This document shows, piece after piece, positions 8,255 through 19,371 of a stretch of DNA of 64,000 bases (the first letter of the stretch is position 1; every line of letters begins with the position of its first letter). The translations under genes and the position numbers were made by a program. A model generated the notes under the pieces. That model was not told the origin of the DNA. It did no database searches and saw only the letters and a program-made list of their open reading frames with translations. Origin of the DNA: Roseiarcus sp963780825 (lineage in GTDB: Bacteria; Pseudomonadota; Alphaproteobacteria; Rhizobiales; Beijerinckiaceae); the NCBI GenBank assembly GCA_963780825.1, contig CAWADL010000006.1, forward strand, positions 62,001 to 126,000. The letters run 5' to 3'.

Positions 8255-8363
8255 CCGTCATTGCGAGCGCAGCGAAGCAATCCATCGCCGTGAGATCGTC
8301 TCTCCTCCGGATAAAGTAGTTGCAGCTGAACCGTGGATTGCTTCGCTGCGCTCGCAATGACGG
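8255..8363. repeat. palindromic intergenic repeat, family R4
   Basis: Ends CCGTCATTGCGAGCGCAGCG and inverse GCTGCGCTCGCAATGACGG with AAGCAATCCA / GGATTGCTT inner arms. It lies between higA and the uvrA 3' end, where both genes converge. Confidence 0.88.
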
Positions 8364-8420
8364 AGTGACTCCGTGTCCGCGGGCTTTTTCAGGCAGAACG
8401 GGGACGGCGCAGCAAATACC

Positions 8421-11329
<2,909 letters not shown>

Positions 11330-11395
11330 ACTGAACCTGTCGAATCTTTCCCGAATCGCGCGGCGGGGGCTTGCGCCGCGGTCTCGATTGGGTTA

Positions 11396-11410
11396 GAACA
11401 AAAAAGGAAC
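11396..11410 (-). promoter_or_regulatory. SOS (LexA) box shared by uvrA and ssb
   Basis: The plus strand reads GAAC-AAAAAAG-GAAC, i.e. GTTC-N7-GTTC on the uvrA strand. This is the direct-repeat LexA operator established for alphaproteobacteria (Rhizobiales, Rhodobacterales). It lies 67 bp upstream of the uvrA start and 176 bp upstream of the ssb start, so it probably controls uvrA and perhaps ssb, as reported for other alphaproteobacteria. Confidence 0.82.
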
Positions 11411-11585
11411 AAACGCCAGAGCCCCGCTCCTCATTTAGTGCGGAATGCTCAGACGCCAAACCGTAGGGTCAGGGCGCGGCTGTGGACAAGTGCGGACGCG
11501 GGTCTTTCCTTCGTCCGCGAGCGGGACGAGGAAGGCTCGCCGCGCTTCGTGTGAGCATGGGCGATGTGAGATCGAGGAGAGCGTC

Positions 11586-12078
11586 ATGGCAGGCAGCGTC
11601 AATAAAGTCATTCTGATCGGCAATCTCGGCAAGGATCCGAAGATCAGCACGATGAATTCCGGCGACCGGGTCGTGAGTTTTACGCTGGCGACTTCCGAGA
11701 GCTGGAAGGACAAGAATACCGGCGAGCGCCGCGAGAAGACCGAATGGCACAATATTGTGGTCTATAACGAAGGCATCGGCCGGATCGTCGAGCAATATTG
11801 CAAGAAGGGATCGAAGGTCTATGTTGAAGGACAGATCCAGAATCGAAAGTATAATGACCAATCGGGCGCTGAGCGCTACATAACCGAGATTGTTTTGCAG
11901 CGATTCCGCGGCGAGCTGACCTTGCTCGATGGGCGCAATGGCGGCGGTGGCGAAGGTCGCGAAAGTTTCCCGAGCGAAGATCGCATGCCCGCCTTCGGCC
12001 GATCCGCGCCCGCCGAGCGCCGTCCGGCGTTGGCCGGCGGCGGCGGGCGGCGATCCCGACGACGATATCCCGTTCTGA
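11586..12078 (+). CDS. ssb: single-stranded DNA-binding protein SSB, one 3' frameshift
   Basis: N-terminal OB fold complete: SVNKVILIGNLGKDPKI, DRVVSFTLATSESWKDKNTGERREKTEWHNIVVYNEG, KKGSKVYVEGQIQNRKY, then a Gly-rich linker. As written, the frame runs on to 12128 with an Arg-rich tail. In the next frame, however, the DNA at 12051-12078 reads GGDPDDDIPF and stop, exactly the acidic tip that all bacterial SSBs need for partner binding. A one-base indel in the GGC/GGG run near 12040-12050 explains this, so I end the gene at TGA 12078 (about 163 residues). The start ATG 11586 follows GAGGAGAG. Confidence 0.93.
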
Positions 12079-12150
12079 GCGGCTCCCAGAAGGCGGCGCC
12101 ATCCGGCGGAGTGACGTCGTTCGCGTAACCGGGCAAAAAACCGGCCGCCT

Positions 12151-12655
12151 GTAGCCGCGGACTCCAGTCCTAAAGGATGCACACATCTGGCGTTTGCGCA
12201 TGAGGCACGACGGCCGCGGACTCCCTCTCCCCGCGTGTCGCACGACGTGGCGCGCCACATCAACCAAGCAGCGGGGAGAGGGTTGGGGTGAGGGGCGGGC
12301 CGCTTGGACGCACGTCACCCGCCAGCGGGCGCCGCGTCACGCTAGAAGACTTAAGGCAAACGTTCGCTTGTTTCGTGCAATCAAAATATGTCTGAGCCAG
12401 GCGTCGTGCGCGGGAAGCACAGGTCCAAGTGGCTCGCCCCTCACCCCAAACCCTCTCCCCGCTCTTTGGTTTATGCGGCGCGCTCCGTCGTGAGACACGC
12501 GGGGAGAGGGGGTCCCCGGCCTTTGTTCTCGCGTGCGGCCGCAAGATGTGTGCATCCCCTAGGACTCCAGTCCGGGTGGTCGAGAGATCGAGCCTTTCCG
12601 AGAAAGAGCCGATCTCGGGGAGACCGCGGTCTAGAGACCGCGGCTACAGGGCGCG
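12151..12655. repeat. R1 palindromic repeat, split by an inserted element
   Basis: The left piece GTAGCCGCGGACTCCAGTCC (12151-12170) and right piece (12562-12655, ending GACCGCGGCTACAG) together rebuild one R1 element like the intact copy at 35879. The 391 bp between them are a separate insertion. Confidence 0.7.
12171..12561. mobile_element. 391-bp MITE-like insertion with terminal inverted repeats
   Basis: The ends TAAAGGATGCACACATCT and, inverted, TAGGGGATGCACACATCT form an 18-bp terminal inverted repeat with two mismatches. The 12-bp sequence GGACTCCAGTCC lies directly on both sides (12159-12170 and 12562-12573) as a probable target duplication. Inside, two arms of about 100 bp (about 12210-12310 and 12420-12512) are inverted copies of each other, each containing CCCTCTCCCCGC and its inverse. 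I see no gene in it. Confidence 0.65.
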
Positions 12656-12681
12656 CCACACCCCTGTGCGACCCGGCCGGC

Positions 12682-14424
12682 TTATCCCCGCCAGGCAAGC
12701 TTCTCCCTCAGCGTCACCACTGACCCCACGATGATGATCGTCGGCCCTCGCAGCGCGACCGCGCGGGCCTCGGCCGCAATCGTCGCCAGCGTTCCCGTCA
12801 CCACCCGCTGACCGGCGCGCGCGCCGTTGTCGACGATCGCCGCCGGCGTCGCGGCATCGACGCCTTGACCGACGGCGTCTTGCATCAGCGCCTCGATCTC
12901 GGCGAGCCCCATATAGATCGCCACGGTCTGGCCGGGGCGCATCAGCGCCCGCCAATCGTGGTCGAGCCGGCCTGCCCGACCCTGCGCGGTGACAAACACG
13001 CAGGTCTGCGCGTGATCGCGGTGGGTCAGGGGAATGCCGGCGTAGGCTGAGCAGGCGATCGCCGCCGTCACGCCGGGGCAGACCTCGAACGGCACCGCCT
13101 CTCCGGCGAGCGCCTCGATTTCCTCGCCGCCGCGACCAAACAGGAAGGGGTCGCCGCCCTTCAGCCGCAGCACCCGTTTGCCGCGCTTGGCGTGCTCGAT
13201 CAGCAACCTGCCGATCTCCTGTTGGGGCACGGCGTGGTGATCGGCCTGCTTGCCGACGTAGATGCGTTCGGCGTCGGGCGGCAGTAGCGCCAGGATCGAG
13301 CGATCCACCAGCCGGTCATAGAGTACGACCTCGGCCCGATCGATGAGGCTCTTCGCCCGCAATGTCAGAAGATCCGCCTCGCCCGGACCGGCGCCGACCA
13401 GGAAGACCTCGCCCATCGGGGCGGGGACGGGCCGCGCTTCCGCGGGGACGTTGGGCAGGAAATGCGCTCGGTCACGCTCCGCCCAAAGACTGTGCGCCCG
13501 CGCGAGCGCCTCGTCGGGCTCGGCGCCCATGACGCCCAGCGCTAACGCCATCGTGCCGACGATCGCCGCCTCCGCCCGCGCGTCGCCGCCGATGCGCCAA
13601 ACATTGACCAACGCTTCGACCGTCGGCGGCCCCTCGCGTTCGGGGGCGACGTCAATCAGCGGCGGCCAGGTGAACGTCCGGGTCGCGCCCGCCTCCACGG
13701 CTTCGATCTCGATCGGCTTCTCCGGCCGCCGTTCGTTCTCGCCGCCGTCGCCTCTAAAGCTCCAGACGCGGGCGTCGCCGAGCGCCAAGGCGGCGTCGCG
13801 ATGGATCGGCGCGTAAGCCGGATGGAACGCCGCCTGCAAAGAGGCTGCGGCTCGGAACGGATTGAAACCGCGAGCGAGAGTGTTGACCGCCGAACGCAGC
13901 CCGAGAATGGGCTTCAACAACATCAACCGCGCCAACTGAGGTTCGATGCGGTCGAGCGAGAGATAGGCGAACCCGCGCGCCGTAAGCTGCGCCGACGCTT
14001 CGGCGAAGTCGCGCGCCGCGGGCAAGCCGAGCCGCGTCAGCGTCTCGCCTGCGAAGAGCCGCCCGGGCGTATGCCCGTCGAGCCCATGCAGCGCGATGCG
14101 GTAGCCGGCGCCGGCGAGCCGCAACGCCGCCAGCAAATGCCAGGGCGGCCGGCGCGCCTTGCCGGCGTAGCACGGCCAATCAAGGTCGGGGGGCGGTTCG
14201 GTCTGCGCCGGCAGCCTCGCCCGTGCGGCGCGAATGAAGCCGGCGATTTCGGCGCCGCTTTCCTCCTTCATGCGCAGCAGCATGAGGAAGGCGCCGATCT
14301 GTTCAGGCAGCGCCTCGCCGGCGAGGATCATCGCCATCGCCCGCTCGGCTTCTTCCGCCGTCAGGCCGCGCGACAGCGTCTTGCCGCGGCCGAGCAGGCG
14401 GATGAATTCGGCGAAGGCGTGCAT
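12682..14424 (-). CDS. fusion: TrpD2-like (glycosyltransferase family) domain + uroporphyrinogen-III C-methyltransferase
   Basis: A 580-residue protein. Residues 1 to about 330 resemble the anthranilate phosphoribosyltransferase-like TrpD2/YbiB family (LTAEEAERAMAMILAGEALPEQIGAFLMLLRMKEES, then KARRPPWHLLAALRLAGAGYRI and LGLRSAVNTLARGFNPF). Residues about 342-580 are a complete SUMT/CobA: VFLVGAGPGEADLLTLRA, VLYDRLV, YVGK, LRLKGGDPFLFGRGGEE, PGVTAAIACSAYAGIPLTHRDHA, and IYMGL. SUMT methylates uroporphyrinogen III to precorrin-2 for siroheme or cobalamin. The two families are often neighbours near nitrate or sulfite assimilation genes; here they are one chain. No frameshift is visible at the junction (the linker is PAEARPVPAPMGE), though an indel-made fusion cannot be fully excluded. 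The start ATG 14424 is the first in-frame one before the TrpD2 homology. Confidence 0.85.
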   Translation of the reverse strand: MHAFAEFIRLLGRGKTLSRGLTAEEAERAMAMILAGEALPEQIGAFLMLLRMKEESGAEIAGFIRAARARLPAQTEPPPDLDWPCYAGKARRPPWHLLAALRLAGAGYRIALHGLDGHTPGRLFAGETLTRLGLPAARDFAEASAQLTARGFAYLSLDRIEPQLARLMLLKPILGLRSAVNTLARGFNPFRAAASLQAAFHPAYAPIHRDAALALGDARVWSFRGDGGENERRPEKPIEIEAVEAGATRTFTWPPLIDVAPEREGPPTVEALVNVWRIGGDARAEAAIVGTMALALGVMGAEPDEALARAHSLWAERDRAHFLPNVPAEARPVPAPMGEVFLVGAGPGEADLLTLRAKSLIDRAEVVLYDRLVDRSILALLPPDAERIYVGKQADHHAVPQQEIGRLLIEHAKRGKRVLRLKGGDPFLFGRGGEEIEALAGEAVPFEVCPGVTAAIACSAYAGIPLTHRDHAQTCVFVTAQGRAGRLDHDWRALMRPGQTVAIYMGLAEIEALMQDAVGQGVDAATPAAIVDNGARAGQRVVTGTLATIAAEARAVALRGPTIIIVGSVVTLREKLAWRG

Positions 14425-14482
14425 GGCTCTGCTCGTTCGTAGCGCTGGGCGCGCGATACGCGCGCGGTCCCAGCAGCCAAGC

Positions 14483-15193
14483 TCAGGCCGCGGCTTGGAA
14501 CAAGGTCAGCCGTTCGCCGGTCTCGCGCAACGCCGCGCGGATCGGCATATCCGCCACCGGCCCGTCTTCGAGCGCGTGGGCAAACGTCTCGGCCTTGTCA
14601 GGGCCTTCGATCTGCAGCGCAAGCGCGCGAGCCCGCAGTAGCGCGCGGCCCGTGAGCGTCAACCTCGGCTCCAGCTTATCCGGCGCCGGAACGGCGGCGA
14701 CCAGCGCGCGCGCCGCCGGGTCGATGACTTCCGACAAAACTGTCGAATGCGGAAACCACGAGGCGGTATGGCCGTCGTCGCCCATGCCGAGCACGACGAG
14801 ATCGGCTGGCATCGGCAGCCTGGCGACGCGCGCCGCCGCGGAAGCCAGCTCCTGCTCCGACGAAAGACGGGAATCGGCCAGCGGACAGAATTGCGCCGCC
14901 GCGGCTTTGTTTTGCAGCAGCGTCTCTCGCACCAGCCGCGCGTTGGAGCGCGGACTATCATCAGGCACGCGCCGTTCGTCAGCGAGCGTCACAGCCACGC
15001 GGCTCCAATCGAGATCACGCTGCGACAGCGCGGTGAAATATCGCTTCGGCGTCGAGCCTCCGGAGATGACGAGCAAGGCAATGCCGCGCGCGGCAATCGC
15101 TTCGCGGAGCAGCTTCGCCGTCCAGTCGGCGAAGGCCTCGGCGAGCGCCGCGCCGTCGGCGAATTCGCGTCGCGCAAACCTCAAATCGCTCAT
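14483..15193 (-). CDS. pgl: 6-phosphogluconolactonase
   Basis: A 236-residue protein of the SOL/DevB family that hydrolyses 6-phosphogluconolactone. The motifs LVISGGSTPKRYF, LADERRVPDDSPRSNARLVRETLL, VVLGMGDDGHTASWFPHS and LTLTGRALLRARALAL are all present. Its ATG at 15193 overlaps the zwf stop as ATGA, so it is translationally coupled to zwf; longer upstream starts would run deep into zwf. With zwf it makes 6-phosphogluconate, the entry to the Entner-Doudoroff and pentose phosphate routes. Confidence 0.95.
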   Translation of the reverse strand: MSDLRFARREFADGAALAEAFADWTAKLLREAIAARGIALLVISGGSTPKRYFTALSQRDLDWSRVAVTLADERRVPDDSPRSNARLVRETLLQNKAAAAQFCPLADSRLSSEQELASAAARVARLPMPADLVVLGMGDDGHTASWFPHSTVLSEVIDPAARALVAAVPAPDKLEPRLTLTGRALLRARALALQIEGPDKAETFAHALEDGPVADMPIRAALRETGERLTLFQAAA

Positions 15194-16671
15194 TCCTCGT
15201 ATTCCTCGTTCCAGGTTCGCCCCTCGCGCTCGACGAGCGCGATTGATGCTGCCGGCCCCCAAGTTCCCGCCGTGTAAGGTCGCGGGCTTTCGTTGCTGTG
15301 TGACCAGGCCTCGCGGATCGGATCAACGAACGCCCACGCCGCCTCGACCTCGTCGCGCCGCATGAACAGCGAGGCGTTGCCGCGCACGGCATCCATAATC
15401 AAGCGCTCGTACGCTTCTGGCGAAGGCGCGCCAAACGCCTTTGCGAAGCTCATGTCAAGCGGCACGTGCTGCAGGCGCATGCCGCCGGGACCGGGATCCT
15501 TGATCATCAACCAGAGCTTGATGCCCTCGTCGGGCTGCACGCGAATGACCAGCCGATTGGCGGGAATGCCATCGCCGCCGCCGGAGTGTTCGAATATTTC
15601 GTGCGGCACGCGACGGAAGCCGACGACAATCTCCGAGAAGCGCTGCGGAAGCCGCTTGCCCGTGCGTAGGTAGAAGGGCACGCCGGCCCAGCGCCAATTG
15701 GCCACGCCAACCTTCAGCGCGACGAAAGTTTCGGTCTCGCTGGCCTCTTTGCCGATATCGTGCAGATAGCTCTCGGTTTGCGCGCCCTCGGCGAAGCCGG
15801 CGCGGTACTGGCCACGCACCGTTAGCTGTCCGACGTTGCTATCGTTGATCGGCGTCAGCGACTTCAGCACCTTCAGCTTCTCGTCGCGCAGCGCGTCGGC
15901 TTCGAGCGAGCGCGGCGGCTCCATCGCGGTCAAACAAAGCAGCTGCAGCATATGGTTCTGCACCATGTCGCGCAGCGCGCCGGATTCATCGTAGTAGGCG
16001 CCGCGACCGCCGACGCCCAGCGTCTCCGCGACAGTGATCTGCACGTGATCGATATGGGCGTTGTTCCACAGCGGCTCGAGCAACGCATTGGCGAAGCGCA
16101 GCGCCATCAGATTCTGCACCGTCTCCTTGCCGAGATAGTGATCGATGCGGAAGATGTTCTTCTCGAGGAAGACGGCGCCCAGCGCATCGTTGATCGCCGC
16201 GGCGCTTTCGCCGTCATGTCCGATCGGCTTTTCGACGATGATGCGCGAGCGAGGAGTCGCAAGGCCTTCCGCGCCGATGCGCTTGGCGATCGGCGCAAAC
16301 AGATCCGGGCCGGTGGCGAGATAATAGGCGCGAACGCGCTCATCGTCGCCGAGCAGCGTCTTGAATTCCTTCCAACCCTTCTCGCCGGTCGCATCCAAGG
16401 ATTGATAGTGCACGCGGGACAGGAAACGTTTGACCGCTTCGTCGTCGCCATTCGCTTCGTTGAATTTCTTCAACGCGTCGCCAACACTCTTGCGAAACGC
16501 CTCGTCATCCATTTCACGGCGGGACACGCCGATGATGCGCGTCGGATCCGAGAACTGCCCGCTCTTGTCGCGATGATAGAGCGCCGGAAACAGTTTTCGG
16601 TAGGCGAGATCGCCGGTGCCGCCGAAGACGACGAGGTCGAACGGCTCGACCTTGATGAACTTGGAAACCAT
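15190..16671 (-). CDS. zwf: glucose-6-phosphate 1-dehydrogenase
   Basis: A 493-residue enzyme that oxidises glucose 6-phosphate with NAD(P)+. The nucleotide-binding site VVFGGTGDLAYRKLFPALY begins near residue 13, the catalytic signature FRIDHYLGKETVQNL near 180 contains the active-site His, and EKPIGHD near 150 contains the substrate-binding Lys. The end PAASIALVEREGRTW is typical. It heads the zwf-pgl operon; 105 bp separate it from the ROK regulator gene, which reads in the same direction. Confidence 0.96.
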   Translation of the reverse strand: MVSKFIKVEPFDLVVFGGTGDLAYRKLFPALYHRDKSGQFSDPTRIIGVSRREMDDEAFRKSVGDALKKFNEANGDDEAVKRFLSRVHYQSLDATGEKGWKEFKTLLGDDERVRAYYLATGPDLFAPIAKRIGAEGLATPRSRIIVEKPIGHDGESAAAINDALGAVFLEKNIFRIDHYLGKETVQNLMALRFANALLEPLWNNAHIDHVQITVAETLGVGGRGAYYDESGALRDMVQNHMLQLLCLTAMEPPRSLEADALRDEKLKVLKSLTPINDSNVGQLTVRGQYRAGFAEGAQTESYLHDIGKEASETETFVALKVGVANWRWAGVPFYLRTGKRLPQRFSEIVVGFRRVPHEIFEHSGGGDGIPANRLVIRVQPDEGIKLWLMIKDPGPGGMRLQHVPLDMSFAKAFGAPSPEAYERLIMDAVRGNASLFMRRDEVEAAWAFVDPIREAWSHSNESPRPYTAGTWGPAASIALVEREGRTWNEEYEE

Positions 16672-16776
16672 AGTTACCTCTTCACAATCAGGAGGCCTCG
16701 GGCGGCCTGAAGGGATGAACGTCCCTTTCGGAGAGCCAGGCGCATGCGGAGAAGTCCGCTTGCGCCAAGCGTTTCG

Positions 16777-18072
16777 TCATTCCGCAGCCGAAGGCTCCTT
16801 GAACAGCACGTCGCGGTCACGTGCGAAATCTTTGATGAGCGGCAGCGCCGCGCCGCCGATCGCCCGCGCATCGGACCCAACCGCGCCGGCAAGCACGCGC
16901 ACATCAGAGAGACCACGCCGGTCGAGCTTTTCAAGTTCGGCCGCAACCCGCGTGCACAAAGTTTGACGGACCGACGCCGGCATCGCGCCGTCGATGACGA
17001 TCGCGCCCACATCAACCACAGAGATCGCCGACACGATCGCGTAGGCAAGCGCGCGTGCGGATTCTTCGATCCACTCGCGCAGCGGCTCGCCGAAATCGTC
17101 CCAAGCTTCTGGCTTCAGCCAGATGGAGGAAGGATCCTGCCCGGCGCGCTCGACGCGCTGCTCCAGTTGATAGATCGAGGCGAGATGGATGAGCTGCGTG
17201 ACGCCCGACGCGCTCAAGGCGGGCATCGAACCAACCGCGGCGGCGTTGCCAGTGCGCCCCGCATAGAGCGAATGGTTCAGCACCAATCCGCCGCCGAGGA
17301 ATTCGCCGACGAAGAAATACAGGAAGTCGGGTTCGCGCCACGCTTCGCCGAAGAAATACTCAGCCGCGCAAGCCGACGTCGCATCGTTGCAGACACTGAC
17401 GGGGTAGCCGCTGATGCGACCGATTTCTTCGCTGATCGAGATCGACCGCCAACCATCCATCGCGCCCGCAGGCGCCCCGAGTTCAGCCGACCAACTCCAA
17501 AGCTGGAATGGCAGCGCGATGCCAAAGCCCGCGACCCTCGCCGCCTGCCGACTGTCCAGCTCCGCGGCCAGTCGCGGCAGCGCGTCGGCGACAAAGCCGA
17601 TCACCGCCTCCGGCGTGGGGTAGGCGTAATCGACGCGGTCACGGTGGCGAATGGCGCCGAGAAAATCGATCAACACAAGCTCGCTCGATCTTCGTCCGAT
17701 TTTCAGCCCAAATGAGAACGCGCCCTCCGGATCGATGGAAACCGGTACGGTCGGTTGACCGACGCGTCCGCGCAACGGCGCCTCGCGCTTCAACAAACCT
17801 TCGCCGCCAAGACGGTTCATGATCGTCGACGTCGATTGCACCGACAGGCCGGTCATTCGCGCCACCTCGATCTTCGAGAGCTGGCCGAAACGGCGCACCA
17901 GCGAAAGCACGAGGCGTTCGTTGTAGACGCGCACACCTGATTGGTCCGCCCCGCTCTGCGGCAGGGAGGGCGGGGCGAGGCTTATGTCCGCCGCTTCCCG
18001 CATGTCGATCCTCGGGGAATCCGCCCTTGCGCGGGAGGCTCCGTAGAGGATCTCCCGTCTTATGATTTTCAT
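16777..18072 (-). CDS. frcR: ROK-family transcriptional repressor (FrcR-like)
   Basis: A 431-residue regulator: an N-terminal winged helix (RVYNERLVLSLVRRFGQLSKIEVARMTGLSVQSTSTIMNRL, about residues 47-90) and a C-terminal ROK kinase-like domain (FSFGLKIGRRSSELVLIDFLG, GFGIALPFQLW, VCNDATSACAAEYFFG, FFVGEFLGGGLVLNHSLYAGRTGNAAAVGSM). The GEFLGGGLV segment stands where ROK proteins normally have G-x-G-x-G-x-G; the zinc-binding cysteine cluster of NagC/Mlc is not seen. It is divergent from frcBCA, as frcR is in Sinorhizobium, and a perfect inverted repeat lies between them. It should repress the transporter until a fructose-related inducer binds. A shorter start at 18003 is possible. Confidence 0.82.
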   Translation of the reverse strand: MKIIRREILYGASRARADSPRIDMREAADISLAPPSLPQSGADQSGVRVYNERLVLSLVRRFGQLSKIEVARMTGLSVQSTSTIMNRLGGEGLLKREAPLRGRVGQPTVPVSIDPEGAFSFGLKIGRRSSELVLIDFLGAIRHRDRVDYAYPTPEAVIGFVADALPRLAAELDSRQAARVAGFGIALPFQLWSWSAELGAPAGAMDGWRSISISEEIGRISGYPVSVCNDATSACAAEYFFGEAWREPDFLYFFVGEFLGGGLVLNHSLYAGRTGNAAAVGSMPALSASGVTQLIHLASIYQLEQRVERAGQDPSSIWLKPEAWDDFGEPLREWIEESARALAYAIVSAISVVDVGAIVIDGAMPASVRQTLCTRVAAELEKLDRRGLSDVRVLAGAVGSDARAIGGAALPLIKDFARDRDVLFKEPSAAE

Positions 18073-18098
18073 TGCGTCTGTAGATAGGCGAAGACCGC

Positions 18099-18131
18099 GG
18101 ATAAATCAAGTGCGCTGATTTATCCTTGACA
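18099..18131 (+). promoter_or_regulatory. inverted-repeat operator and -35 box between frcR and frcB
   Basis: GGATAAATCA-N7-TGATTTATCC (18099-18108, 18116-18125) is a perfect 10-bp inverted repeat, followed immediately by TTGACA (18126-18131), a consensus -35 for the rightward frc operon. A second hairpin, ATACGCGC...GCGCGTAT, follows. The palindrome lies 27 bp from the ROK gene start, so it can serve both directions. No clear -10 was found at 17 bp. Confidence 0.6.
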
Positions 18132-18247
18132 ATACGCGCGGCTTTTGCGCGTATGGCCGCGCGACGGCGCGCTCGCGGCATAGACCACGGGCGCGCTCTT
18201 GCCAACACTCAAGAGCGCAGCCGTCGCCATTCAATCGGGAGGAAGTC

Positions 18248-19258
18248 ATGTCACGCAAATCTAGCATTCTCGCAACCGTCGCCAGCGCCGCAGTCGCGCT
18301 TGCGCTGACCAGCGCGCCCTCAGCGGCCGCCGACATCGTCGGGCTGATCACCAAGACCAACACCAACCCGTTCTTCGTCAAGATGAAGCAGGGTTTCGAG
18401 GAGAAGGCCAAGGAACTCGGCCTGACCCCGCAATCCTATGCCGGCAAGTTTGACGGCGACAACGACGGCGAGGTCCGCGCGATCGAGCAACTGATCTCCG
18501 CTGGCGCCAAAGGCATCCTGCTGGTGCCGAGCGATTCCACCGCCATCGTGCCGACCGTGAAGAAGGCGCGCGACGCCGGCATCATCGTCATCACGCTCGA
18601 CACCCCGCTCGACCCGGTCGACGCCGCCGACGCGCTGTTCGCCACCGACAATTTCAAGGCCGGCGAGTTGATCGGTCAATGGGCAAAGGGCACGCTCGGC
18701 GACAAGGCCGCCAGCGCGAAGATCGCGACGCTCGACGTCGCGGCGAACCAGCCGACCGTCGACTATCTCCGCCACAACGGCTTCCTCACCGGCTTCGGCA
18801 TCGCGGTCAAAGACAAGAAGCATTTCTCGCCGAGCGACAGCCCGCAGATCGCCGGCTCCGACGTGACCGCTGGCTCGACCGAGGGCGGCCGCAAGGCGAT
18901 GGAGAACATCCTGCAGAAGGCTGACAAGATCGACCTCGTCTACGCCATCAACGAGCCGGCCGCTTATGGCGGCTATGCGGCTTTGAAGGCGGCGGGCAAG
19001 GAAAAGGGCGTCACCATCGTCGCCGTCGACGGCGGCTGCCAGGGCGTCAAGTGGGTCAAGGAAGGCATCATCGGCGCGACCTCGCAGCAGTATCCGCTGC
19101 TGATGGCCGCCGACGGCGTCGAGGCGGTCGCGAAGTTCATCAAGACCGGCGAGAAGCCGAAGAGCATCGACACCGGCGAAACGCTGGTGACCGACCATCC
19201 CGTCCCCGGCGTCCCTTCGATCAGCGTCGAGGACGGCCTGAAGAAGTGCTGGGGTTGA
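18248..19258 (+). CDS. frcB: fructose/ribose-type ABC transporter periplasmic binding protein
   Basis: A 336-residue family-1 (RbsB-like) sugar-binding protein. A Sec signal peptide covers about residues 1-28 (VASAAVALALTSAPSAAA then DIVGLITKTNTNPFFVKMK). The mature protein contains KFDGDNDGEVRAIEQLISAGAKGILLVPSDSTAIVPTV, LDTPLDPVDAADALFATDN and AINEPAAYGGYAALKAAG, very like FrcB of Sinorhizobium meliloti. It delivers sugar to FrcC/FrcA. GGGAGGAAG lies before the ATG. A strong hairpin directly after the gene probably gives it higher expression than the membrane parts. Confidence 0.9.
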   Translation: MSRKSSILATVASAAVALALTSAPSAAADIVGLITKTNTNPFFVKMKQGFEEKAKELGLTPQSYAGKFDGDNDGEVRAIEQLISAGAKGILLVPSDSTAIVPTVKKARDAGIIVITLDTPLDPVDAADALFATDNFKAGELIGQWAKGTLGDKAASAKIATLDVAANQPTVDYLRHNGFLTGFGIAVKDKKHFSPSDSPQIAGSDVTAGSTEGGRKAMENILQKADKIDLVYAINEPAAYGGYAALKAAGKEKGVTIVAVDGGCQGVKWVKEGIIGATSQQYPLLMAADGVEAVAKFIKTGEKPKSIDTGETLVTDHPVPGVPSISVEDGLKKCWG

Positions 19259-19302
19259 TTTCCCAGGACTTTGCGTCTTCTATGACGTAGAGGTCAAACA
19301 AG

Positions 19303-19335
19303 CGGGCGTCCGCGGCTTTTAGGCGCGGACGCCCG
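19303..19335 (+). promoter_or_regulatory. intercistronic hairpin between frcB and frcC
   Basis: CGGGCGTCCGCG (19303-19314) pairs perfectly with CGCGGACGCCCG (19324-19335) around a 9-nt loop. There is no U-tract, only AAATTTA after it. Such a 12-bp GC stem between binding-protein and permease genes usually stabilises the upstream mRNA or partly stops transcription. Confidence 0.75.
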
Positions 19336-19371
19336 AAATTTATGACCGGGCGGGAAGCATTCGAGGGCGCC

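Noticed and set aside
8255..8363. CRISPR-like repeats
   Set aside because: The repeat units are inverted pairs, not regularly spaced direct repeats, and no cas gene is near.
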